From: Macrostomum hystrix
Taxonomy: Eukaryota > Platyhelminthes > Macrostomidae
Reading direction: 5' to 3'
Assembly: GCA_950097015.1 (NCBI GenBank)
Contig: CATNEN010000038.1
Span: forward strand, 13,324,001 to 13,388,000
DNA length: 64,000 bases
In this document: piece after piece, positions 46,816 through 58,310 of the stretch
How positions within the stretch are numbered: the first letter of the stretch is position 1
Layout: each line of letters opens with the position of its first letter
Program-made: the position numbers and the translations under genes
Notes under the pieces: model-generated
The model's database searches: none
What the model saw: the letters and a program-made list of their open reading frames with translations, nothing else
Told to the model about the DNA's origin: nothing

Positions 46816-46967
46816 TCTAATTTTCAATTTGTGTATGACTTTTCTTGCCTTTTTTCTCTTTTCTACCTCCTTTGGTTTCTCTTTCTCTTTTTCTTCTTTC
46901 TTCTCTTCCCCAATTATTTTTTGTGTTTTTAATCTTGCAACTTACCTTGGCAGGCGGTCATTTCACC

Positions 46968-47455
46968 GGTCCCAGGTCATTTCGGTGACAAGACATTTCG
47001 GTGACAGTCATTTCGGTGACAACTTAAGTCATTTCAGTGACACAATTGGTCAGATTGGTGACAACTATTTTTGCACCTAAATATGCTAAAAAACAGCCAT
47101 CCATTTTAACTATGCACACTTATAAAGTATTAATTTAATAATGCTATAAGTATTAATAAGAAGCTGCATTGCTCTGATTAAGTCTGGGTTTTACTTTAAA
47201 TGAGTTAAATTATTAAATTATTTAATAAGTAGTCAATAGTTTCAATAGGCCTAGTTATTCGTTCCTAATTAAATGTGTAGGCCTATAATAATCATTTTTC
47301 AAGTTTTGGATTGACAAGGCGAGTGCAGCTGCTGGATCATGGAAGGCTGTTTTCTCAGCATATTTAGGTGCAAAGATAGTTGTCACCGAGCTGACCAATT
47401 CTGTCATCGAAATGACTGTCACCGAAATGTCTTGTCACCGAAATGACCTGGGACC
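46968..47455. mobile_element. MITE with long inverted repeats and 8-bp target duplication
   Basis: The ends are GGTCCCAGGTCATTTCGG and its complement CCGAAATGACCTGGGACC. Each end holds three or more direct copies of CATTTCGGTGACA. Inverted similarity runs for over 120 bp. The duplication ATTTCACC lies at 46960-46967 and 47456-47463. The related sequence at 45770 has TTTCACCC uninterrupted, as an empty site would. The 8-bp duplication suggests hAT-type or P-type mobilisation, but no transposase is carried. Confidence 0.85.
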
Positions 47456-47463
47456 ATTTCACC

Positions 47464-48437
47464 CATATGGTTTGGACAGGTTGGACAGCAACCATTGCAA
47501 TATCCTGATATTATGTGTTCAACAGATCTCGTTTTTTTTGCTTAAAAGTTTATATAGTCCTAGTTTTTATCAGAGATACTTCAAGGTTACTTTATACCCT
47601 ACAATTTCTAGATAGTATATATAGTATTAACTATAGGCTATAGTTACAAGCTAAAATACTAAAATAGGCCTAGTAGGCCTATCTGTGGTCTTTACTAGAC
47701 TTTAGACTTAATTGGACCTCCAAATACTAAAGAATGGCTCTTCAGTTAAGTACCTGTTTCTCTAAACATATTAAGACAAATGTTTAAAACAATCCGAACA
47801 GATAAATCGTTAAACAGTGCTGACGATATGAATGTATCTGAGAAACGTATAGATCGTTAGTTATATCGTTTCTGATCAAAGTTTCGCGGCCTTTTTTTAA
47901 TTCTAACAAAATAAACACATAGAAGTTAGGCTTTTATCTCTTAAATGTGCAATGGCTTGTAAAAAAGTCTTTTAAATTACTAATTTCAAGTCGCCTGACT
48001 GTTTTTGATGCAATCTTTTGTTTAACTATTTCAAAGTATGTTTATATAACGGCACTTTTTAAAAAGACTTAACTGCATGCCTATATTTTTCATTTGCGTC
48101 TCTCATGCACTAAGCTAAATTCTAAATTATTTTTCTTTATGCCGTGTTTATTTGCTTATGTGTATCGTGTTACTATTATAGTACACCAATAATGAATGTT
48201 GTCTTCCAGTCTAGCCCCTAGGCACTAGCTAATGCATTCTAACCTAGGCTGATTAATAGCAAGTGCTGCAGACTACAGTTATAGTAGGCTAACCTTGGCT
48301 CTGTAGCTATTTCAATAACATCATATTGTATTTTATAGTAATATAATCCTATGTCACGATGTCACAAATTGCCAATAATAGTATATATGCGTTTATAAAT
48401 TTATATAAATTAAAAAACTGTTATTTATTACTATGGT
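47464..48437. other. Intergenic DNA, nothing recognised
   Basis: AT-rich with TAGGCCTA-type palindromes near 47630-47680. No gene or element seen. Confidence 0.4.
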
Positions 48438-48446
48438 ATTTGTAAA

Positions 48447-49139
48447 GAAAGTGCTTATTCCCACGGTCCCGTGCCAATAATTTCAATTTTATCCACATGG
48501 ATCCATGCCGATAATTTTCTGCTTATCCACATGGCAGCTTGTATGAATAGGTCTACTTTCAAGTCCCTACCTATTCTTCTCTGAGCATAAGGCTTTTGCT
48601 TCAGAGTATAGTGTATAGTGTACACTATCAATGCATAGTGTAAAATAATAACAATGATGTATAATATGTGTGATGAGTTTGGTGCTGACTAGAATTCTGC
48701 TGGTTGACTTGTATGATTTTCTTTGATAGACTTCTAACTTTTTAAGTCAATACAATTCAAATGAAAACACATAACGTTGACAAAAGATTTAGCAAGTTGT
48801 TATTGCAATAATTAAAAAGGATGACATTAATGTCAGTTAATGAATGTGTAGGTCAAAATGTAGAACACTGTCGTAACACACTGGCAACTTTCAACTTAGT
48901 CGATCTATTGGCTCGAGGGTTCAACAAAACAGTCAAACCCAAATGACTGAAACGAGGGCCTCATTTCAAAGAACAGAACTGTGTGAATAAAATGGAAATT
49001 AACGACATGGCATATTTATATAAAGAGTTTTAGACCTATTCATACAAGCTGCCGTGTGGATAAGCAGAAAATTATCAGCACGGATCCGTGTGGATAAAAT
49101 TGAAATTATTGGCATGGGACCATGGGAATAAGCTTTGCC
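48447..49139. mobile_element. Mutator-like MITE, copy 2
   Basis: This is a second copy of the element at 10475-11252. It shares the termini (GTGCTTATTCCC and GGGAATAAGC), the TCCACATGGATCC and TGTATGAATAGGTC blocks of the arms, and an interior with GTGTATAGTGTACACTATC. A perfect 9-bp target duplication, ATTTGTAAA, lies at 48438-48446 and 49140-49148. This copy lacks the internal tandem segment of copy 1, explaining its shorter length. The perfect duplication suggests it inserted more recently. Confidence 0.88.
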
Positions 49140-49148
49140 ATTTGTAAA

Positions 49149-49832
49149 AGAGTGAGATGTCAATTTTAGCAGACAAAAGAACCATTAACCAATGTGTTGC
49201 TTTTAGCTAAAGCTAATTTAGGCTTTAGGAACACATTTGTAGTCTGCAATATGTATGCTGTTTACTGGATAGCTAATTTTAACTTTGACTCTTAACTTTA
49301 ACTTTAACAGTTTTTTCTTTTAGATTTATTATTTGATAAAATATGTTAGTTCCTTTCTTATAGCTTTGTTGCAAATATATTAATATGTTTCTATTCTTGG
49401 TGCTATAATTTGTTATAGGGCTTCAGGCACTTACAAATTATTTTGTAGTTGTTGACTCACAATCAATAAAAAACCAATCTACTTATTCTTGTGACTCTAA
49501 AACATGTATCCATTGTGACTGTATTGTGCAAAAATGAACTAACAAGAGGATAAAAATCAACATAGATTTTTTATTAGACTACTCAATCTCACTGTCCCTT
49601 AATATTATTATTAATTGCACAAATTGCACAACAAGCCTGCCATCCTTTTATGCACCCCAAATTACTATGGTTTTACCACTTAATAAATCTTTAGGTTCTA
49701 TTGTGAATAAGGCAAACACATGAATAGCACTGTTCTTAACCCCACAGATACACACAGAAATATATTTTATAAAACATGAGCTTAATGCCTATATCAGTTA
49801 TCACTTTGAAAGACTATCTAATTTAATTCCAG
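49149..49832. other. 5' flank of the zinc finger gene
   Basis: AT-rich, with a pyrimidine-rich acceptor (TTTAATTCCAG) at 49822-49832, 25 bases before the ATG. It is either a 5' UTR intron or a trans-splice site. No promoter motif stands out. Confidence 0.4.
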
Positions 49833-49857
49833 AGTTGCCAAAAGCCTGGCAACTGCA

Positions 49858-52059
49858 ATGGACAACGTGGTGAGCATTCCAGTCAGCTTATTCACTTATT
49901 CACGCTTCATTGAGTCAAAGCAGCAGCTAAACATGCCAGACTCCAGCAATGATGAGTTTATGCTGATGCTGCTTGATCACATAACAAGCTGTGACATTCA
50001 CATAAATGGATCTGGTCAGTCAAACAGTGGAACCTCATTATCCTCTGCAAAGCAGCCAGATGATGTAGCAACAACATCTGGTACACTACCAGCAGCAGCT
50101 TCAGCAACTGTCCCCACAACGATCGCTCTAGTTAGCCCATTCAGTGGCAACACCGAAACGGAGCCTCCAACGAAGCCAGAGGTCAGCGACACAGGAGACA
50201 GCACCTTCACCTGCCAGATGTGTGGCTATGCCTGCTCCGAGGAGAAGGACTTTAACCTGCACATTGCCAATCACATTTCGCAGCTCAGCTCGATCATGGC
50301 AGCGCAGAATCCGCCTCAGCAACAGCAGCCATCACCAGTGAGGCCGCCAGCTCCTTTGCAGACACCCAGCATGCAGTCGCATCAGCAACAATTCCATCCT
50401 ACAGCTCAGTCCGCAGTTAGCACATCCATCCTTGAGCGGAAATATCAATGTGACATCTGCGGTGCCAGATTCAAGCAGCAGCGTATTCTCGAACAGCACA
50501 TTGATGGCATGCACTCTACAACTGGCAAGTACTCATGCGACTCCTGTGGCCAGACCTTTAAATGGCCTGGAAAGTTCTACTCACACAAGCGTATGTGCGC
50601 TGGTCAGGCTAGCCAGCAGCAGCAGCCACCACCATTAGCCGCATCCACAGGCTCCGTTGTAAATGGCCTCCCACCGTTGCACCGCTGCCAAAAATGTGAC
50701 ACTCTGTTCGTCAGTCTGACAAGCTTAGCTCAGCACGCCTGCACAGGTTCTGGAGGGCCACCTCCGCTGCATCAACAGCCGCAGCAACAGCAGCTGCATC
50801 TGCAACCTCAACGCCAGCAGCAACAAATGCAATCCATTGTGCTGGTGCCACCAAAAGATTCAGCAATGGCTGACGCCAGCTTGAAGCAGCATCCGTGTCC
50901 AGAGTGCAACAAAAGGTTTCGAACCAAAACCTTGCTGGACCAGCACATGCATCTACATAGGCCCCCAGCTTATCAGTGCCGCTACTGCAACAGAAAATTC
51001 CGCTGGCCCCCTGTGTTCTATCAACACCAGCGTCAATGCAAGTTCAACCCGGCTGTGTTAGCTGCCTCATCAACTGGCGGCATTAGTGGCAGTCGCTCTC
51101 ACGCCGGAATTAACAATAACAGCAGGCGGAAGTCTTATACGCCTGTCAAAGCTTCGGACTCAATCCCTAACATACTATCTACTGCTACAGTTACTAAACA
51201 GGAGTCTGACGCTGCTGCTGGGCTTAGCCAGCTCAGAGACCAGTCGAGCGAAAATAGCACGTCGGCTATAGGCAATAGCTTGGCCAACTACAGGTAAGGG
51301 TAGCGCAAAGCAACAAAGACTTAAGGTAGTTCCATTTTTTCTTCGCTTAATTAAAGTTTGCACCTAACTGCTTCCAGGTGCGCTTGCACTGCCGTATTCG
51401 CCTCTGTGCAAGCATATTTGAACCACTGTGATGCCTGTCCTGAGCAAAACGGTCGTATACATCACGATCAGCAGCTGCAAAAGAAGTCCGAAGAGCATCT
51501 CGAGCAGCGTAATGAGCAGCAACAGCTTGGCTTGAACAGCCTTGTGGACGCGGTGGCTCTCAGTCAGCTGGCTCCCTCTGTGGCAGGCGGCTACACCTGT
51601 CCCCAGTGCAACAACACCTACAGTTCTAGACTGTCGCTGAAACAGCACATTGAAGGCATGCACAGCGTGGAGGCCAGGTATGAGTGTGATGGCTGCCGGA
51701 AGCGCTTCCGTTGGGGTGCGTCCTACTATTGCCACAAGAAGACTTGCAACGCATACAGGTCCATACGGGGCGGCGCTGAGTCTCTGCACCAGCGCCAGCA
51801 GCAGGCGCAGCCGCCTCCACTTCAGTTTTCGCTTGCTAGGCAGTCTAACAACGCCTCCAATGTAGATGCCGAGCTGGATAACGGCGATGATGATGATGAC
51901 GAAGAAGAATACGAGGAGGAAGACGAGGAATTCGATGATGAGACGGCGATGGTTGAAGATGCCGACATGGCCATTGACTTAACGGAGTCGGGAGAGCGAC
52001 GTCAGCAACAGCAGCATCGGGGAGAGTTTGATGGCTCACCAACTGAACTGCAGGTGTGA
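49858..52059 (+). CDS. C2H2/C2HC zinc finger protein with repeated two-finger modules
   Basis: Two exons, 49858-51293 and 51378-52059, join in phase (donor CAG|GTAAGG, acceptor TTCCAG) to give about 705 residues. Nine finger-like units start near residues 119, 198, 227, 277, 347, 374, 480, 553 and 582. Units 2+3, 5+6 and 8+9 form the same pair: a C2H2 finger, a short linker, then a C2HC finger with Lys/Arg-Trp and a Tyr/Phe-x-His (FKWPGKFYSHKRMC, FRWPPVFYQHQRQC, FRWGASYYCHKKTC). Unit 7, RCACTAVFASVQAYLNHC, is degenerate. Long Gln-rich linkers and an acidic tract (residues near 640-675) are typical of transcription regulators. A nuclear DNA-binding role is inferred. I do not recognise an orthologue. 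A GTGTGA donor-like site at the stop leaves a longer form possible. Confidence 0.88.
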
Positions 52060-55000
52060 GGCCTCTTCGATGTGGAATGCCTGTCTGAGCCTGATCCAGC
52101 TGCCGTCCTCCTACAATTCACTTCTGTGTTCCGCTCATTAGATATCGCTGGGGTCGTGAATTGTAATCGGGGTCGAATGGACATCTCTTTCAGTCGATTC
52201 GGTGATTGCGATGCGCGGTTGTCAATTAGGTGATGCATTATTTAAACTCCTAAATGTCAGGTACTCATGTAAATGCTTTTGTTTTGAGGCTTCGCTGAAT
52301 GAGATAATTAGATTCTCTTATGTTAGCTGATTAAAAATATTGATTAATGAGTTTCTTAAAAACATTTATCTTTCTGTAGTGTCTGCCACTTTTAGCATTG
52401 CTATCGCCTCACCAGTTGTGTGCCATGAGCTCCAATAAGTCTCTTATGTTACACTTGTGATTCTTATAAGTACTTATTACTTAGTCTCTGCCGACCATCA
52501 GTTTTTTCCGAAGGAAGCTTGAACTAAAATTCACGGGCTGATGTTTGGCGAACAAAAATCATCAAGTGTTCTTTTTGTTGCCCTGTCGTCAGTTTTTTGC
52601 ATCTGTTGTTTGTCATTATTGTCATCATTCTCATTTTCCCAAAACATTTCCCAAAGGAGTTTTGTATTAAAGCTTTATATGCGTGCCCTTCACATTTTAT
52701 GTACTTTGCCTTCGCACTGCCCTGTTACTGCTTGACATTGTGCAAAGCTCTCGTTTCTTCGACTGCCCAGGGATTAAAAAATTCTCGTGTAATATTCTAT
52801 TGTTTACACTGCGCTCGTATACCAGTTCATTATTTACTTATTTGTGTATTTCTGTGAGCTCAATTACCACATTCATGGCTTCTTATTTTCTGTCTGCTGT
52901 CATAAACAAACATTGTCACCGTAAGTTTTATACGCTTTAAGAACTATATTGGAGATTATTCGTCTTGATAATTAGTCCCGTTAGTCCTCGTCTATGTTGG
53001 AAGTAAAAATTTGGTTCAACAGTTGAAGCAAATACTGCATTGAGATTTCAGGTAGTTTCATTAGGAAGAGAGGCAACAAGTTGTAGCAGAGCTGTCAGCA
53101 ATTGCCCCATCCTACTTTTTCTTAGATCGAACAGCAAATCATCGATGATGACTTCATTAACTATTTTCATTGCTCTATTTTCAATCTTTATGCTTTCCCC
53201 TACAATGCACACATTGCATAAATTCTTGATTTCTAGTTAGTTTTCTCTTACGGCTTCAGTGTAGGCCAGCTCAGCGACACGTACATCGGATTACCTCTGC
53301 TCCACAACCAGGGTTTTATCTGTATCTCAAATTCCCTGTCCCCGCTTCACTCAGCGTGCTTGTGTTGCAGCTGTACACTATTGATCTTATACATCATTTG
53401 TGTGTAGCCGCACTGTGTAGTTCAGTTCTTAGCAATGTGTTTTGCTGGCTCTCTCTGCCTCCCCACGTCTGCCTATCCTTAAATTCAGTTTTTTAACTTT
53501 TCTCTCCCCCTCTTTTAGCTAACACAGTTTGACTTAGCAGGAGAGGGATTTGTGTGTATGGATGGATTTTAAGGAAAGAAGGGCAGAGATGGCCGATGGC
53601 TAAATTCTATGCAAGTGAAAGAAGAGTTTATTCAGAGCTGGGGAGAAAAGTGGATAGTATGCTGCAGGATAGGGGAGTTGGGCTCTATGAACATGTCTAG
53701 GTCGTTCTTTCTCTTCCCCTCTGAATAATCCTATTTTTTCTTTCCCACCCAAATCTAGTCCCTCTTCTAAAATTCTTTTTTCCTTTTAATGCGCCTTCGC
53801 AGTAAAAAAGAGGCGGAGAGGAAGGGAGAATGCGGCCACGATAACATGACATGTGCCTGCCCCGCATTCGTAATCATTTCTGCATGCATATCTACGCTTT
53901 GTCTTCCTCGGCTCTCTCCCATTCAGTCGTGCTCCATACGCCCGGCATTATTAATAGTGGGTATCCTTAAGGAATTAGAATTTTACATGAAGCGAAACGT
54001 ATAAGCTTTCTCTGTTTGTCTCTAGCGAGTTCTCTTATAGAAATAATTATTGCAATATATGTGCCTGCTGTATGCACAAGCGCGCGACGGAAAATTTGCA
54101 TAGTTTTCGTTTTTATTATTATAATATGTAAGCTTGCCGCCCTTCCATTTACCAAAATGCTTTAGGTTTGAAGGCTTTGGCGATATTTAGGCCACGTAAT
54201 AATAAGAAAAAATGAATGCAGCAGCATTAGCTGATTCTGTTCGCTTAGTGCAAATGGTAACGAATATAATATGTTCTCGTAAATATTAACAATTCTGGGA
54301 CAGTTTGTTTGAACATCCTTCCCTCTGGCACGGTTCAATTCGGTGTTACACAGCTTATGCGCTCGTAATTTGTATACATTAGAGTTATTCCAGTACAGCG
54401 GGAATAGCAGGCCTGCATTATTACTATATCTTTGGAGGCCTTTTAGTTGGTTATTTACCCGCACCGACCTTGTCATGCAGGCAGATCTTTCCCCAAATGT
54501 AAAAGCGGACTGGCACAGTCGGTGCGCAACCAACTGGCGATAAAAGGATAAGCGGTGTTGGTGACAGGCTACACTGCAACAGGCTATGCAAGCAGTATAC
54601 ATGTATACTGTATAGTAAGAAAAACTCAGGTGCAGTGGGCTTGTTCACTGTGTAATGTGTAGTTTTTTTAAACCATTAATACAATCTCTCTTAGTGTTTG
54701 GTGGCGCGCACCCCTGTGCCATTTATTTTCTTTCTATTTGTGCGCTTGCGTTACTCTGCTTAGCTTTGTAGGGAGGGTAATATAGTTTTTAGCTGAATTG
54801 TGTTCCCCCGCAGCTCCTGACCTCGAGAAGAACCGTGGGTGGAGGCCGCAGTCCCTGCTCCTGCCTCTATTTTTAAACTTACAAACTACAATCGCATAGT
54901 TATACAGGCAATACATATTTAACTGTGACCTGGGTTGCACTTTGTATTTATTATTTTGTGTGCTAGGGGCAGGGATAGAGAGATATGTTCTAAATAGAGT

Positions 55001-55520
55001 GGCGTGTATGTGCGGGCTAGCTTTTACGAGCGCTGCAGCAGCACCAGCAGTCGTATGCAGCTCTACGTACAGACAGTGCAGCACTGTTTTTACTGTACAT
55101 TACATACTGCAGGGCAGAGCGGGTTTACGACTAAGAGTAATGTAAGTAGGAAAATGTCTAACTAGGTTTAGCGCAACCATTGATGGGCATATTTGCTGTT
55201 ACCTCAATTCTGTTTAAAAATGCATTCATCTCTGTAAAGGAATGTACACAATTACACTTTTCGAACATATACAATGCCGGCGCCTCTCTCTTGGCTGGCA
55301 GTGCATTATAGCTTTCATAATATCTTCTCTGGGAAGGTTTTGTTGGCCTGTATACTGCAATTTGTATACTGCAATAATATAAACATATTAAGCGAAATGG
55401 CAGTGAACGCGCATAAATTTTTAGTTCAGCCAAAAATCAGTGAATCAGATATAAATTTAAGACAACGGAGTGAAATAAATTTCAGGTTATATAGTGTAGT
55501 GCTTTATTTATACGAGCTCA
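52060..55520. other. 3' flank of the zinc finger gene and intergenic DNA
   Basis: Likely to include a long 3' UTR. Many short hydrophobic frames exist on both strands but none shows a domain, good start context or splice-consistent neighbours. Confidence 0.4.
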
Positions 55521-57850
55521 TTGTTTAATTTTCTATTGTGCTTAGCTGCGCTTTTATTTACTTTTAATTGTACGTTTGTCAAATTCAATTTTCGTAGTTT
55601 CGCATAGTACGTATTAACCTAACTACGTATTAGACAAGTGCATTGAATCATCATAGAGGCTTATTTTTCATGTATTGGGTGATGGCAGTGCGTCTCGCAA
55701 ATTTTCTCCTGGGAATTTGGGAGCAACAGTTCTTTAATATCCCAATCTGACTGAAATAATAATGCATGCTTAGTGAGTCACCGTTTCACAACTGACTCCA
55801 CTCCCTCGCTGATTCTCTACACGTATATTTTGCCTGTATCCCAATGCGATCTATTTGCCCTGTCCATGCATTGTTGTGAACATCCCTAAACATTTGTTTT
55901 TGCAAATAAAATGCAGCAGGTCTTGCAGCTCCTTCTCAGGTCGTAATATCCGTAGCATTAGTACACAACTGTGCACGCCCAGGCACAATAACTCCCTAAA
56001 GCTAGTATTTCTGATTGTCCAGGCTCTATACCTCACTATCCAGTATCCAGCATCCAGTTTTGAATAGATTGCTTGATTTCTCACGTGTCCTGATTCGCAC
56101 ATTTAAACAATTAGGCTACCGTGTCACAGGCTTTGTTTTCTCATTTGCATATATTTGCTTCTTGTGCTTTTTTCCTCAGTAGGCAATCAAGACAACGACA
56201 GAGTTTCGTTGGCTTGTGCAGGAGCTAGATTTCATAACTACAAACATTTTATCTCTTTTTTCTTATTGAAATTTTACTTGCGTCATTTTCTCTCAATCTG
56301 TGGTACATAAGTTTGTTACCTTACAGTTCCGCTACCTGCTTTCTCCCTGAATTGTCTGTAAATTCGTGCAAGCACTACTGTCAGTAGCTTAACCCGACCC
56401 ACGTTTATTTTAGCAGCACAATTGCTGGCAAATGTTCTACGTTCGATTTATTTGTCTTTTGTCTCTGTGCCACCTTTCACAGCTCCAACCGCTGCTGAAA
56501 ATATTCACTTTCTATCTCTAAGTACCATATGTACCATTGTTACTGTTTCGTTTCTACACGCGACCTCCCTATCTCATCTGGCTTTGTAAACTTCTTTGCC
56601 CCTGCTACCTATCGACTTCCTCGCTTTCTCCTCCCCCTTGTCAATCTGTCGTACTCGATGTAAAAATATTGTTGTTCAGCTTCTTTTCTACTTCTGGCAT
56701 GTTTATTTTTACTGTGTACAACTTATTATTTATCCGACAAATATACATAACTGTGTGTCCGTCTGTCAGTCAGTATGTTTTCGTGATGTTCGCGTACCAC
56801 TGTGTGCTACTCAAAGGCCTCATTCTTTTAGCATATACTTGCACAGAGAAAGCCGCTTCGGTGAGAAAACAGATCACTTTGTGCTTACTTCTATTTATTT
56901 AAATTCATTATACTTCAGTACATAATGTGTACTGTCAGTACACAGTAGTTTTATAACAACTGAAAGGATACGGTAAAGATACGGTACGTATGATCAATTA
57001 ATATATATTTTTAAATAGTAAATTTAAAGTTAAAGTTAAATTTACATTGTCAAATTATATTTCATTGGCTGACTACGACAAGTAAGCGTCTTAGCAAATT
57101 GTCATAGCAAATAACAATTAAGTCAGTTTTATTCATTAATTCAGGAATTCAAGAACGATGGCTCACTGATTGATATATGAAATTATGGGAGGTCAATTCT
57201 CACATGACTGAACATAATTCTCGCGATTATGCAGCACCGTAAAAAGGTTATTAACTGACTAAGTAGAGCATGTCAATTTTAAGGTGTGGTGCTATGCGAC
57301 TGCACAAATGAAAAGCCTGCAGAGATCGCATTGAAAACTTGAACAACCGCAAAAACAAAGTTGTTCTTTTTGCGTTCCAAAAAATCTTCCTAATTGTTAA
57401 GCTACTATAAAAATATCTACCCGAAAAAGATCAGCAGAGGGAGATAATTTCACAGAAATCAATCATTACAATCGGATGCAAGCCTGAGTGAAGAAAGAGA
57501 TTAAAAAGGAGGCCATTTGGCATACAATAAAAGGTAAAATGAATGAAATTACTGAACACTGGCTCATCATTTAAAAATTGAATTTAATGATATAAAGTGA
57601 TATAAAGCATAAAGACAGTTTGAATTAAAGAGTAGCGATACTCAAGCAACGATAAGAAGCGATACGAACAATGCCAAATTTTGATAAAATTTAATCAGAA
57701 TTTTCGAATAAAATAATTTAGCACTGTAAATTAGACGCCAATAGCTAAGGCGCCAAAACGATGCAAAACTACGAAAATTGAATTAGACAAACGTACGAGT
57801 ACAATTAAAAGTAAATAAAAGCGCAGCTAAGCACAATAGAAATTCAACAA
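55521..57850. repeat. Inverted repeat, arms about 85 bp, 2.2 kb apart
   Basis: The arm 55521-55605 (core GCTTAGCTGCGCTTTTATTT) is the reverse complement of 57764-57850 (core AAATAAAAGCGCAGCTAAGC), with a short insertion (GAGTA) in the right arm. The DNA between has no supported gene. The arms could be element ends or could fold as a hairpin if transcribed. Confidence 0.8.
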
Positions 57851-58310
57851 GACTAGAAAAACACGAAGCGAGTGTACAGAGAAGTTTTCGAAGTATTACT
57901 TGTAATTCTATAAGGTTCTATTCTATTGCCTTCATACGAACTAATGGAGTAGATGTTAACGCAATATGCACACGACGCGACTAACGCGATGTGCGCGAGA
58001 TGCTTGCACACACAGCGCACACAAAATACGTATTAACAGCATGGATAATTTTTTACAAAAGAAAGGCTTAAATTTGTTTAAAAAACACTGACTGCATTGC
58101 TATATTTCAGGCGATCTATGGGATTCGGTTCAAATTGCCTGAGTTGCAAGAGCTTTGACGTTTAGTCATCAGGGTGGAGTCAAATGAACCATTATAAACA
58201 GTGACAGATAAAGTCAGCTGACTCAGAAGGTGCCCTCGAGTCGGACGATCAAGTGGTCAGATCGCTTGATTCAGCGGTCGCTGACTAGAGTCGAAGATAA
58301 AAACCTTGGG
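57851..58310. other. 3' flank of the co-Smad gene
   Basis: Non-coding. It includes CACACGACGCGACTAACGCGATGTGCGCG near 57970, without an obvious role. The co-Smad 3' UTR should be here. Confidence 0.4.

Noticed and set aside
54162-54602. 146-residue minus-strand frame as a gene
   Set aside because: No domain, irregular composition and no supporting splice sites; chance frame in intergenic DNA.
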